DNA of 64,000 bases from Actinomadura oligospora ATCC 43269 (GCF_000518265.1 NZ_JADG01000007.1:62001-126000); one strand, 5' to 3'. Counted from the stretch's first letter, positions 42,701-49,943 are shown. A program made the numbers and translations. Notes: a model not told the origin generated them from the letters alone.

Positions 42701-43155
42701 ACCTCGGGCGATCCGTCGTCGAACGCGTCCCAGCGGCCGTCCGGGACCTCGCGGACGGCGTCCCCGCGCCCGAGGAGGAACCGCCAGAAGTCGTCCGCGC
42801 CGGTCAGGTCCCGGTCGCCGCCCGGCATCCGCAGCCCGACGCCGACCACCGCGATCGGCTCGTCCGCGCGGACCTCCGCGACCGGGGCGGGAGCGGGCGT
42901 CTCGTCGCGTCCGGCGAGCGCGGCGGACAGCCGGTTGATCGTGGGGTGCTCCCAGACGAGCGTCGCGGGCAGCGCGCGGCCGAGAAGTTGCTCCAGTTCC
43001 CCCGCGACCGCGACCGCGTCGCGGGAGGCGAGCCCGAACTCCTCCAGCGGACGGTCCGGATCCACCTCGGAGGGCTCGACGCGGGACCGGCGCGCGATCT
43101 GCTCGACCAGGTACCGGCGGATCGCGTCCTCACCGATCCCCTCACGGGAGTGCAT
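36730..43155 (-). CDS. Type I PKS: ACP-KS-AT-DH(degenerate)-KR-ACP-carrier relic-TE
   Basis: 2,141 residues from ATG 43155. Order: N-terminal ACP (about 5-82, Ser44 in GLASRDAV, closely resembling the Pks13 loading ACP); KS (about 98-525; Cys273 in DTACSSS, His408, His448); AT (about 626-920; Ser716 in GHSMGE, His818 in GAGHSP, not a standard specificity motif); DH fold (about 987-1200) lacking the catalytic His and with HPEVFE for HPxxxD; KR (about 1220-1600; GGYGGIG, Ser/Tyr1544/Asn, IDD suggesting B-type); ACP (about 1660-1735, Ser1700 in GLDSL); a carrier-like domain without its serine (about 1768-1840); TE (about 1855-2105; Ser1923 in GWSFGG, Asp1950, His2085 or 2086). No ER. Expected chemistry: condensation and ketoreduction, hydroxyl retained. 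Followed by ccr. Confidence 0.92.
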   Translation of the reverse strand: MHSREGIGEDAIRRYLVEQIARRSRVEPSEVDPDRPLEEFGLASRDAVAVAGELEQLLGRALPATLVWEHPTINRLSAALAGRDETPAPAPVAEVRADEPIAVVGVGLRMPGGDRDLTGADDFWRFLLGRGDAVREVPDGRWDAFDDGSPEVGDLLARTTRLGGFLSDIAGFDAEFFGISPREAAVMDPQQRLVLEVAWEAFEHAGLAPAALRGTRTGVFVGVSAPEYAAFTASDLAALEPFTATGAALSVIAGRLSYLLDLRGPSMIVDTACSSSLVSAHLAVQALRSGEADVALASGVNVLLSPTVTMTFDLAGGTASDGHCKAFDASADGMVRAEGCGAVVLKRLSDAERDGDRVLAVIRGSGVNSDGRSNGLVAPNSEAQKALLRDVYAAAGIDTREVDYVEAHGTGTFLGDPIEAKALGEVLGAGRDADAPLLLGSVKSNLGHMEAAAGAAGLVKAVLALHHGVIPPSNHYKEPNPHIPFDDLRLAVVGEETPWPRRGHARRAGVSGFGFGGTNAHVVLEEAPAAEVVREDVPVRLYPLSDTSEDRIRAYASELLTWLDGREVPDADLARTLRRRDGRGRVRAVVAARDRAGLVDGLKALVEGRPHPGLVSGTAVGVPGRPVWVFSGYGAQRTGMAQRLLEEEPAFAEAIDDLDALFADEGGPELWAVLEEGEPIEGGPAVTMPLLFAIQIGLARMWTAYGVTPGAVVGHSMGEVAAAVVAGKLSLADGVKVICRRSRLLDRLVGGGAMAVLGASAAEVARLADGLDEVYAAVHSSPTQTVVTGDAEQVATVVARAEAEGRLARMIKAEGAGHSPQVDPLLPDLREALAEVGAKPGTPFADDVRLYTTALDDPRADVPMDAGYWAQNLRNPVRLTDAIAAAADDGFRTFIEVNAHPILAHPVGETLDGVGAFVTHTLKRAPKGQETDDTLTFHAQLAGLAARGHRIAAPADGTVTDVPSAPWRHERHWIDTSRTRRRGAGRDEHPLLGAHVELPGEDRHAWRADVGTAAQPWITPTRGLDVLPPAAFAEMALAAGAEALGVESVRVNSLWIEKPLALDASTTVTTTFSEDDQRVEIHALTPAGTWTRLAGADVGEDHRAPASPPGGPATEIAAAERGSRHYRLHPEVFERALGVLYAEADGDALVETIGSLRVYGPTHRGGHVRATFDGTHGDLRILGPDGQVLVEATGITLRRAERADLPVPLSAKLAEVVWDASETPEATLPEATWLLLADDTDPFATSVTDELHRRGHTVTRSPIGSTPSADVQGVVLVAGELADEELALAVARTSVAMPDGARLFVATRDALPVLPGESGNLRQAHVRAITRVLAFERTVQRATLVDAARPEDLVAELLADTPSRETAYRNGTRHTARLAQAVLPEIDRRRRVVRRGGAYIVTGGYGGIGLATARLLAERGAARIVLSGRSGPSADAEKAIARMREDGVDVGVVLGDIAEPGVAGRLVEAAREGGATLRGVVHGAGAIDDRMIADLGPDDLRRVWAAKVEGARALSEATWDAGLDWLVLHSSAAALLGSPGQGAYAAANAALDALAAHRRAHGRAATTINWGTWSRVGGAADLKVAVIEPITPEEGAEALEALLAADVTAAGVLRFDPSAAVGLFPEITNMPFFAALTEAARTEQPDSGDWPGIEAVRALDPAEARARIAAQVRWRIASVLGFAPDRLDPSVPLTDLGLDSLVAVRIKSGVEHDLGLTVPASVLLKGASVDVFEEWAAEELGLAHAQAPPAVTAVSNAESGYVMARDAAERLAVRFFEDVLGLDRVSVVADFYADLGGTDEKADEVVALLLRELGGEATRGELFATPTAEHVAEYIRAADEEAARQIVRPLKPSGDRRPIFIAHPAGGTTACYRQLVDLLGDDQPVYGLERFDDAPPVGERAARYVRHLVEAQPEGAFRLAGWSFGGVLAYETARQLREAGRDVEFVALFDAGLPLPVEDESDTLARRFVAFTDYVNETYGLEVALTFDELSGLSEEQQFALVMERAAPLAEMIPPAALHHQLTSHQDTRSLEAYEPRPYDGRVILYYAPEETPWAVKDARYVLDGTNGFGPLCPALEKVVIPGVHHLNLLDPPGVEILAAHLDGQLAATAASGADADGATSDPTAAPEGAASGPAALSPAH

Positions 43156-43268
43156 CTGCGGGGTTCCCCCAATAACGCGGGATCGTTCGTGCGGCACGGA
43201 AGGAGGTCCACGATGTCCTACTTTGACCGTCTCACGATGCGCACACAGGCCACTTTTCTCATGGGCCA

Positions 43269-43288
43269 CTTGTCACGCCGATGACAAG
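43269..43288. promoter_or_regulatory. Inverted repeat between PKS and MFS genes
   Basis: CTTGTCA-N6-TGACAAG with perfect 7-bp arms lies near the middle of the 217-bp divergent promoter region. GGCCACTT occurs twice just to its left. It is a candidate operator for coordinate control of PKS and exporter; no regulator gene is adjacent, so the binding protein is unknown. Confidence 0.5.
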
Positions 43289-43372
43289 ACCCCCACTGGC
43301 AAGGGATGTGGCCTGATGGGATAGTTGGGCGGCATCACCACTCACGCTCAACAGGGGGAAGCGGCGAGGGAC

Positions 43373-45061
43373 GTGACCCGAGGACGATACCGGTGGGCAC
43401 TGCTGGTCGTCGCCGTCAGCGCCTTCATGACCACCATGGACAACACGGTGGTCATCCAGGCGATCCCGACGATCCGCCGGGACCTCGGGATGTCCGGTTC
43501 CGCCGGGGAGTGGGTCACCACCGGCTACATGCTGATGTTCTCGTGCCTGATGGTCGCCGGGGGCCGGATCACCGACATCTACGGCTGCCGCGTCGGCTTC
43601 ACCACCGGCATGACGATCTTCACCGTGGCGTCCGCGGCCTGCGGGTTCGCCCCCGACGCGGGGATCCTCATCCTCGCGCGCGTGCTCCAGGGCGCGGGCG
43701 CCGCGCTCGCGCTCCCCGCGACGCTCGTCATGGTCACGGTCGGGCGCACCGACAAGCAGCGGTCCCTCGGCACGATCGTCTGGGTCGCGGCGGGCGGCGC
43801 GGCGACCGCCCTCGGCGGTCCGATCGGCGCGTCCATCGTCACCTACTGGTCATGGAGCTGGATCTTCCTCGTCAACATCGTCCCGGGCGTGCTGGTGATC
43901 GCGCTCGGCGCGGTGGTGCTGACGTCCAAGGCCGAGAACGCCGACGCCCGGGTGGACATGCCGGGCGTGCTGATCTCCGCGACGATGCTGTTCGCGCTGG
44001 TCTACGGGCTGGAGGCCGTCCAGCGGGACGGCTGGACGGCCCGTCCCGTACTGGGCGTGTTCGCGCTCGCGCTCATCGCCCTCACCTGCTTCGTCACGGT
44101 CGAGCGGTGGGCCCCCGACCCGATGATCCACCTCGGCTTCTTCCGGAACCGGGTGTTCGTCGGCGGGCTGCTGTCCCAGATGCTGCAGGGCATGGGCTTC
44201 ACGGCCGTGCTGTTCTACTCGGCCACCTTCATGCAGGACTACCTCGGCTTCTCCGCCGTCCGGTCGTCGCTGGTCCTGCTGCCCGCCGCGTTCGTGATCA
44301 TGGCGCTGACCCCGGTCGCGTTCTGGCTCGCCGGACGCGTCGGACCGCGCATCGCGATCGGCACCGGCATGGGCCTGATGGCGCTCGGGATGTCCTGGTT
44401 CTCGCTCATCCGCCGGGGTGACGGCTACACCGACCTGCTGCCGGGCGTCCTGACCGTCGGGGCCGGATCCGCGCTGGTCATGCCGCTCGCGATGTACGTC
44501 CTCAAGGCCATCCCGGACACCCGGACCGGCGTCGCCAGCGGCATCCTCAACGTGATCCGCGAGGCGTCCGGCGCGTTCGGCATCGCGGTCGTCGGCGTCC
44601 TCGTGCACGACCTCCCCGGGCAGGCGTCGGCGGCGGCGATGGAGCGCTTCCGCCACGGCATCTCGTCCGGGCTGCTGCTGGGCGCGGCGCTCGTCGCGGT
44701 CGGCGGCCTGATCAGCGCGACGACGCTGCCGCGCAAACACGAGCTGAAGGAGACGGCGTCCGCCTCACCCTCGCGCGCGTCCGCGCCCGTCCAGGAGGAC
44801 GTGCTGGTCGCGTCCGGTGGCGGCCGGCGCGAACGGCGGCGCAGGGCGGTCCCGGAGACGCGCCGCTCGCCGTCCTACAACGGCTACGAGATCGGTGTCC
44901 CCCACGGTGACCGGCGCGGACGCTACGGACTGGCCTCCTACCTGGACGAGAACGTCCGCCGCGGCTTCCCCCCTCCCCCCGAGGGCTGGTACCGCCCGTA
45001 CGATCCCGAGGACAGCGAAGCGACCGGGCCGCACCGCATCCTGCGCGACGACGCCTGGTAG
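43373..45061 (+). CDS. MFS exporter (DHA2 type) with long C-terminal tail
   Basis: 562 residues from GTG 43373 (GCGAGGG upstream; TTG 43325 is a weaker alternative). Fourteen membrane helices over about 1-455, with FMTTMDNTVVIQAIPTI, ITDIYGCRVGFT and GGPIGASIVTYWSWSWIFLV, typical of EmrB/QacA pumps. The last 105 residues form a hydrophilic tail with basic RRERRRRAVPETRRS and an aromatic, Pro-rich end (GYEIGVPHGDRRGRYGLASY, GFPPPPEGWYRPYDP) not usual in the family. It is divergent from the PKS and 15 bp upstream of the glycosyltransferase. Likely role: export of the polyketide or its glycoside. Confidence 0.9.
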   Translation: MTRGRYRWALLVVAVSAFMTTMDNTVVIQAIPTIRRDLGMSGSAGEWVTTGYMLMFSCLMVAGGRITDIYGCRVGFTTGMTIFTVASAACGFAPDAGILILARVLQGAGAALALPATLVMVTVGRTDKQRSLGTIVWVAAGGAATALGGPIGASIVTYWSWSWIFLVNIVPGVLVIALGAVVLTSKAENADARVDMPGVLISATMLFALVYGLEAVQRDGWTARPVLGVFALALIALTCFVTVERWAPDPMIHLGFFRNRVFVGGLLSQMLQGMGFTAVLFYSATFMQDYLGFSAVRSSLVLLPAAFVIMALTPVAFWLAGRVGPRIAIGTGMGLMALGMSWFSLIRRGDGYTDLLPGVLTVGAGSALVMPLAMYVLKAIPDTRTGVASGILNVIREASGAFGIAVVGVLVHDLPGQASAAAMERFRHGISSGLLLGAALVAVGGLISATTLPRKHELKETASASPSRASAPVQEDVLVASGGGRRERRRRAVPETRRSPSYNGYEIGVPHGDRRGRYGLASYLDENVRRGFPPPPEGWYRPYDPEDSEATGPHRILRDDAW

Positions 45062-45076
45062 ACCGGAGGGGTGCCG

Positions 45077-46300
45077 ATGAGCCGGACCGTCGTGATCTTC
45101 GCGGCCGGGTCGCGCGGGGACGTCCAGCCGTGCGTCGCGCTCGGCCGCGCCCTGGCCGCGCGCGGCGACCGCGTCCGCCTCGTGGCCAGCGCCCGCTACG
45201 CGCCCCTCGCGCAGTCCGCCGGGCTCGACCTCGCGCCCCTGACGGTCGACCCGGCCGAGATCCTCACCTCGGACGCGGGCCAGGAACTCCTCGCGGGCGG
45301 CCGGAACCCCGTCCGCTTCCTGACCGGATTCCGGCGCATCCTCGGCCCCGCCGCGCGCCGTCTCCTGGACGAGTGCCTCGCCGGATCCAAGGACGCGGAC
45401 CTCCTCCTCGGCCCCACGCTCGGCCTGCTCCCCCGCCACATCGGCGAGCACCTGGACGTCCCGTGGGCCCTGATCCACTTCCAGCCGAGCCATCCGACCC
45501 GCGCGTTCCCGCACCCGTTCGTCCCGCGCTCGCTCGGCGGCCCCGGCAATCGCGCGAGCTTCGCCGCCGTCGACCAGATCGCCTGGCAGCTCTCCCGCCC
45601 GTTCCTCAACCCGTGGCGGCGCGAGTCCCTCGGCCTCCCGCCGCTCCCCCTCCGTGGCGCGCCCCGCGACGAGCCGCTCGTCCTGGCCTGCTTCAGCGAA
45701 CACGTGGTGCGGCGTCCCGCCGACTGGCCGGGACACGTCCACCTCACGGGCTACTGGACGCTGGACGAGCCGTCCTTCACCCCGCCGGACGAGCTGGCGT
45801 CCTTCCTCGCGGGCGGCCCGCCGCCCGTCTACGTCGGCTTCGGCAGCATGGTCCCGAAGGACGCGACGCTGACCGACCTGACCGTCCGGACGGCTCTCCG
45901 GCTGGCGGGCGTGCGCGGCGTCGTCCAAGGTGACCCGGCGACCTCGGACGACGACGTCCTGGCCGTCCGGGACGTCCCGCACACGTGGCTCTTCCCCCGG
46001 ATGGCGGCGGTCGTCCACCACGGCGGAGCGGGCACGACGGCCGCCGGGCTGCGCGCCGGCGTCCCGTCCGTGATCACCCCGTTCTTCGGCGACCAGCCTT
46101 ACTGGGCCGACCGCGTGACCGCCCTGGGCGCGGGGCCCGCCGCCGTTCCCTTCCGCACTCTGACCGCCCCGAAACTGGCCGCCGCGATCCGCACGGCGAC
46201 GTCCGGCGAGGCGATCCGCGCCCGCGCCGCCGACCTGGGCGCACGCCTCCGCGCCGAGAACGGCGTCGACCGGGCCGTCGAACTCCTAGACCGCCTGTAG
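45077..46300 (+). CDS. Family 1 glycosyltransferase (sterol-glucosyltransferase-like)
   Basis: 407 residues from ATG 45077, seven bases after GGAGGG. GT-B fold: N-terminal VVIFAAGSRGDVQPCVALGR, as in sterol 3-beta-glucosyltransferase-like and macrolide glycosyltransferases, and a C-terminal donor site HHGGAGTTAAGLRAGVPSVI followed by FFGDQPYWADRV. The DQ-type end of the donor motif suggests a UDP- or dTDP-hexose. No sugar biosynthesis genes are nearby, so a common sugar such as glucose is more likely than a deoxysugar. It forms an operon with the MFS gene and overlaps the convergent metal ATPase gene by 15 bp. Probable acceptor: the PKS product (inference). Confidence 0.9.
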   Translation: MSRTVVIFAAGSRGDVQPCVALGRALAARGDRVRLVASARYAPLAQSAGLDLAPLTVDPAEILTSDAGQELLAGGRNPVRFLTGFRRILGPAARRLLDECLAGSKDADLLLGPTLGLLPRHIGEHLDVPWALIHFQPSHPTRAFPHPFVPRSLGGPGNRASFAAVDQIAWQLSRPFLNPWRRESLGLPPLPLRGAPRDEPLVLACFSEHVVRRPADWPGHVHLTGYWTLDEPSFTPPDELASFLAGGPPPVYVGFGSMVPKDATLTDLTVRTALRLAGVRGVVQGDPATSDDDVLAVRDVPHTWLFPRMAAVVHHGGAGTTAAGLRAGVPSVITPFFGDQPYWADRVTALGAGPAAVPFRTLTAPKLAAAIRTATSGEAIRARAADLGARLRAENGVDRAVELLDRL

Positions 46301-48268
46301 CCGCATCGCGCGACGCCACGCTGCCCCGGTGAGCAGGCGCAGGCCGTTGAGCCCGACGATCACGGTCGAGCCCTCGTGCCCGGCGACGCCGAGGGGCAGC
46401 GGCAGGTTCCCGGCCAGGTCCCAGATGACCAGGCCGGTGATGAAGACGGTCGCGATGACCAGGTTCTGGACGACCAGCCTCCGGGCCCGCCGCGACAGCG
46501 CCACGACGGCCGGGACGGTGTCGAGCTCGTCGCGGACGATGACGGCGTCGGCGGTGTCCAGGGCGAGGTCGGACCCGGCACGTCCCATGGCGATGCCGGT
46601 GTGCGCGGTGGCCAGGGCCGGAGCGTCGTTGACGCCGTCGCCGACCAGCAGCACCTTGTGCCCGGCACTCTGGAGGTCGGTGACCGCGTCCGCCTTGTCC
46701 TGCGGCAGCAGCCCGGCTCGCACGTCGGTGATGCCCGCCTCGCGCGCCAGATGGGCGGCGGCGCGCGGGTTGTCCCCGGTGAGCAGAACCGGCGCGGCAC
46801 CGGTCAGCTCGCCCAGCGCCGCGACCGCCCCGGACGCCTCGGGACGCAGCCGATCGGCGATGCCGAGCACCCCTGCGGGCACGCCGTCCACCTCGACGAC
46901 CACGGCCGTCCGTCCCTTTTCCTCCAGCTCGGCGACGTGATCGGCGTGCGCGAGCCGCGCGGGGCTCCCGACCTGATCGGCGTCCGCGAGCCGCGCGGGG
47001 CTCCCGACCGCCACGGGACGTCCGTCCACCACGGCCGCGACACCGACGCCCGGCGTCGAGACGAAGTCGGAAACCGGCGGAAGTACCAGGTCACGGGCCC
47101 TTGCCGCGCCGACGACCGCCCGCGCGATCGGGTGCTCGCTCGAATACTCGGCCGCCGCCGCCAGCGCCAGCAGCTCGTCCTCGCTCAGCCCCGCCAACGG
47201 CCGCACATCGGTCACGTGCGGAACGCCCTCGGTCAGCGTGCCGGTCTTGTCCAGCGCGACCCGGTCGACCTGCCCGAGCCGCTCCATCACCACGGCCGAC
47301 TTCACCAGGACACCATGCCGTCCGGCGTTCGCGATCGCCGACAGCAGCGGCGGCATCGTCGCCAGCACCACCGCGCACGGCGACGCGACGATCATGAACG
47401 TCATCGCGCGCAGCAGCGCGGACCGCAGGTCGTCCCCGAAGGCCGGCGGCACCACGAACAGGGCGAGCGTCGCGGCGACCATCCCCAGGCTGTACCGCTG
47501 CTCGATCCTCTCCACGAACAGCTGCGTCGGGGCCTTGGTCTCGGACGCCTCCTCGACCATCGCGACGATCCGCGCGATCACCGAGTCGGACGGATCGCGC
47601 TCGACCACGACGCGCAGCGCGCCCGTGCCGTTGAGCGTCCCGGCGAACACCTCGTCCCCAGTGGCCTTCGCGACCGGCAGCGGCTCCCCGGTGATCGTGG
47701 CCTGGTCGACGTCGCTGGCGCCCTCGGTCACCCGCCCGTCCGCGCCGAAGCGCTCGCCGGGCCGCACCAGCAGGACGTCCCCGACCCGCAGCCGCTCGGT
47801 GGCCACGACCTCCTCGCCGCCGTCGTCGCCGAGCCGGGTCGCCGTGGCGGGCGCCAGATCCAGCAACCCCCGCACCGAGTCGGCGGTCCGCGCCGTGGCC
47901 ACGGCCTCCAATGCCCCGGACGTGGCAAAAATGACGATCAGCAGCGCCCCGTCCAGCACCTGCCCAATCGCCGCCGCCCCGAGGGCCGCGACGACCATCA
48001 GCAGATCGACGTCCAGGCTCCGCTCACGAAGCGCCTTGAGGCCCTCCCACCCGGGCTCCCACCCGCCGGTGACATAGACCCCCGCGAACAGCGGCCCCCA
48101 GACCCAGGCAGGCGCTCCGACCAGGTACAGCGGCAGGGCCGCCGCGAACAGCACCAGCGCCAGCCCGGCCCACCGCGCCTCGGGCAACGCCAGAATCCGC
48201 GTGCGCCGCCGGGGAGCGGCCTCACGGGCGACGCCGGGCGGCGCCGTACGGGTGAGCGTGGAGGACAT
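46286..48268 (-). CDS. P1B4-type metal-transporting ATPase (CtpD/CtpJ-like)
   Basis: 660 residues from ATG 48268 with AAGGAG upstream. Actuator TITGEPLP, phosphorylation site Asp340 in DKTGT, N-domain SSEHPIA and hinge GDGVNDAP are all present. The ion-path helices carry SPC (296-298) instead of CPC, and HEGST near residue 635, the two signatures of the P1B4 group that exports Co2+ and related divalent metals. There is no N-terminal metal-binding domain. Residues 421-444 contain an exact-length internal duplication (VGSPARLADADQ/VGSPARLAHADH). It is divergent from an NmtR-like gene, its likely repressor. Confidence 0.92.
   Translation of the reverse strand: MSSTLTRTAPPGVAREAAPRRRTRILALPEARWAGLALVLFAAALPLYLVGAPAWVWGPLFAGVYVTGGWEPGWEGLKALRERSLDVDLLMVVAALGAAAIGQVLDGALLIVIFATSGALEAVATARTADSVRGLLDLAPATATRLGDDGGEEVVATERLRVGDVLLVRPGERFGADGRVTEGASDVDQATITGEPLPVAKATGDEVFAGTLNGTGALRVVVERDPSDSVIARIVAMVEEASETKAPTQLFVERIEQRYSLGMVAATLALFVVPPAFGDDLRSALLRAMTFMIVASPCAVVLATMPPLLSAIANAGRHGVLVKSAVVMERLGQVDRVALDKTGTLTEGVPHVTDVRPLAGLSEDELLALAAAAEYSSEHPIARAVVGAARARDLVLPPVSDFVSTPGVGVAAVVDGRPVAVGSPARLADADQVGSPARLAHADHVAELEEKGRTAVVVEVDGVPAGVLGIADRLRPEASGAVAALGELTGAAPVLLTGDNPRAAAHLAREAGITDVRAGLLPQDKADAVTDLQSAGHKVLLVGDGVNDAPALATAHTGIAMGRAGSDLALDTADAVIVRDELDTVPAVVALSRRARRLVVQNLVIATVFITGLVIWDLAGNLPLPLGVAGHEGSTVIVGLNGLRLLTGAAWRRAMRLQAV
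46935..47006 (-). repeat. 36-bp in-frame tandem duplication in the metal ATPase gene
   Basis: Two adjacent 36-bp copies (46935-46970 and 46971-47006) differ at two positions and add twelve residues to the nucleotide-binding domain of the ATPase. The near identity shows a recent event. Confidence 0.92.
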
Positions 48269-48323
48269 CGGCGAAAACTCCTTGCACAAGCGGAACTCCG
48301 GTCACCTTACCATGAACACTTGA

Positions 48324-48337
48324 ACATGAATTCATGT
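48324..48337. promoter_or_regulatory. Candidate NmtR operator (ACATGAATTCATGT)
   Basis: A perfect 14-bp palindrome centred on GAATTC lies between the divergent ATPase and NmtR-like genes, in an AT-rich patch, with TTGAACA on its left side. ArsR/SmtB-family sensors bind palindromes of this kind at such positions. Binding by the adjacent protein is inferred. Confidence 0.75.
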
Positions 48338-48362
48338 GTTGTCCCGCGCATAGGATGGCGCC

Positions 48363-48740
48363 ATGGGTCACGGAGCCGAAAGCCCGGAGGAGGTGCCGCG
48401 CACCCCGCTCACCCCGGCGAGCGCCGCGCACGTGGCGGGCACCCTTCAGGCGCTGGCCACCCCGTCCCGCCTGCTGATCCTGGCCCGCCTCCGCGAGGGC
48501 CCGCTCCCCGCGACCGAGCTGGCCGCCGAGGTCGGCATGGAGCAGTCCGCCTGCTCCCACCAGCTCCGCCTACTGCGCAACCTCGGCCTGGTTACCGGCA
48601 CCCGCCAGGGCCGCCACATCATGTACGCCCTGTACGACGACCACGTGGCCACCCTCCTGGACCAGGCCCTCTACCACGTGGAACACCTCCGCCTGGGCAT
48701 CACCGACACCCCACCCGCCGAGCCCGAGCCAGCGGGCTGA
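48363..48740 (+). CDS. nmtR: ArsR/SmtB-family Ni/Co sensor, NmtR-like
   Basis: 125 residues, strongly resembling Mycobacterium tuberculosis NmtR throughout (LQALATPSRLLILARLREGP, GMEQSACSHQLRLLRNLGLV). The metal ligands of NmtR are conserved with a one-residue offset: Asp92, His94, His105 and His108 in the C-terminal helix, plus the N-terminal MGHG with His3. NmtR represses a P1B4 ATPase gene and is released by Ni(II) or Co(II); here the divergent gene is exactly such an ATPase with a palindrome between. It converges with the CadD-like gene, leaving four bases between them. Confidence 0.92.
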   Translation: MGHGAESPEEVPRTPLTPASAAHVAGTLQALATPSRLLILARLREGPLPATELAAEVGMEQSACSHQLRLLRNLGLVTGTRQGRHIMYALYDDHVATLLDQALYHVEHLRLGITDTPPAEPEPAG

Positions 48741-48744
48741 CCCC

Positions 48745-49341
48745 TCAGACGATCCGTCCGAGCACTCCCGACTCGGCCACGATCAGCCCGCCGATGACGA
48801 CGAACACCGTCGGCACCAGCCAGTGCCCATGCCGTCCGACGACCTCGATCACCTTCTTGTGCGCCCCGAGAAGCGACCCGGCCAGGCACCACACGGCCAC
48901 GCCGACAAGGAACACGCAGACCATCACGACCGTGGACGCCGTCCCCACCGCCCGAAAAACCGGCGTGTAAACGGAAACGTTGTCGGCCCCATTAGCAACG
49001 GTCACCCCCGCAACCGCCACCAGCCCGGACGCCACGACAGGCGACCCGTCCCCACGGGCCCGAACGGCCGCCACCAGCCCCTTAACGCCCAACCCCAGGG
49101 GCACGACGCCAAGCAGCCCCACCCAAGCGTCCGGCACGACCGCCAACCCCAACGCGGCAACCACCGAACCCAACACCAGCAGGACGAACCCCGCATACTG
49201 CCCACCCCAGATCTCCCAGACCCGAGGACTCCCGCTCGCCCGCGCCGACAAGAACAACACCGTCAAAACGATGATGTCGTCGACGTTCGTCCCAGCGAAC
49301 AACCCAACCGCCGACGCCACACTCCCCGCAATCCCACCCAC
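48745..49341 (-). CDS. CadD-like cadmium resistance transporter
   Basis: About 198 residues from GTG 49341 (the frame is open to GTG 49401, so the start is uncertain). A LysE-superfamily membrane protein of the CadD type: ASAVGLFAGTNVDDIIVLTVLFLSA (helix 1, the Asn-x-Asp-Asp pattern), ALGLAVVPDAWVGLLGVVPLGLGVKGLV, then VANGADNVSVYTPVF (the paired Asn-Gly-x-Asp-Asn motif) and helices to the end. Staphylococcal relatives give cadmium resistance, probably by efflux. Together with the P1B4 ATPase and NmtR it forms a small metal-handling island, although it is on its own transcript. Cd versus another divalent ion is not resolved. Confidence 0.82.
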   Translation of the reverse strand: MGGIAGSVASAVGLFAGTNVDDIIVLTVLFLSARASGSPRVWEIWGGQYAGFVLLVLGSVVAALGLAVVPDAWVGLLGVVPLGLGVKGLVAAVRARGDGSPVVASGLVAVAGVTVANGADNVSVYTPVFRAVGTASTVVMVCVFLVGVAVWCLAGSLLGAHKKVIEVVGRHGHWLVPTVFVVIGGLIVAESGVLGRIV

Positions 49342-49431
49342 AACCCGCGAACCTACCGGCCCCACCCCGCCGCCAAGCCCCCAAAAAGGCTCCGCGCACA
49401 CAGAGCCCCAGCCGCCCCCACGAGGACAACC

Positions 49432-49461
49432 GGGCCCCGTCGCGCGGACACGACGGGGCCC
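49432..49461 (-). terminator. Terminator hairpin after the DUF397/86-residue gene pair
   Basis: GGGCCCCGTCG (49432-49442) pairs perfectly with CGACGGGGCCC (49451-49461) around an eight-base loop, twelve bases past the stop of the minus-strand gene at 49474. No T-tract. Confidence 0.75.
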
Positions 49462-49473
49462 AGTGACGAGTGG

Positions 49474-49734
49474 TCAGGCGGTATCCGGCACCACTTCCAG
49501 ATGAAGGGCGTCCCCGTTGCCGAGGTCACGCCACAGCCTCACCGGTCTGCCCAGGCGAAGCTCGGTCAGGGCGTTGACGAGCGCGTCCTTGGAGTAGTGG
49601 CCCTGCGCCGACAGGTGTCGGCGCAGGAACTCCACCGCTCCCTCAGGGCTGTTCCAGTCCTCCACCGGTTCGATGTCACCCGGGACCGAATCCGCCGGTC
49701 CCCGCCAGGAGTGGCAGCGCCACAGGTTGGTCAT
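49474..49734 (-). CDS. Small hypothetical protein coupled to DUF397 gene
   Basis: 86 residues (MTNLWRCHSWRGPADSVPGD...). Its ATG overlaps the TGA of the upstream DUF397 gene as ATGA, so translation is coupled. I do not recognise a family. The sequence is charged and soluble, with a helical middle (GAVEFLRRHLSAQGHYSKDALVNALTELRLGR) and a probable strand WRDLGNGDALHLEVVP. It is the last gene of the XRE/DUF397 unit before a terminator hairpin. Function unknown. Confidence 0.65.
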   Translation of the reverse strand: MTNLWRCHSWRGPADSVPGDIEPVEDWNSPEGAVEFLRRHLSAQGHYSKDALVNALTELRLGRPVRLWRDLGNGDALHLEVVPDTA

Positions 49735-49943
49735 GCCACACCCCCGGACGTGTCCGTCTCGGCACGAACGCGGTTCAGCAGTTCGGCCGTCTCGCGCCGC
49801 GAGAACGCCAGGACCGGGCCGCCGGGGTCCTTGGAGTCACGGACCCCGACCACGCCCGCCGTGGCGGCCATCTCCACACAGTCGTCCCAGTCGGGACTGT
49901 GGCTGGACTTGCGCCAGGACACGCCGCCCCACATTTCACCCAT
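49731..49943 (-). CDS. DUF397 protein
   Basis: 70 residues. The family pattern is complete: VSWRKSSHSPDWDDCVEMAA, VGVRDSKDPGGPVLAFSRRETAELL. It lies 106 bp downstream of an XRE/DUF5753 gene on the same strand, its usual partner, and overlaps the next small gene by ATGA. A 17-bp GAGCATC direct repeat lies 82 bp upstream of the start, so this pair may have its own regulated promoter. Confidence 0.92.
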   Translation of the reverse strand: MGEMWGGVSWRKSSHSPDWDDCVEMAATAGVVGVRDSKDPGGPVLAFSRRETAELLNRVRAETDTSGGVA

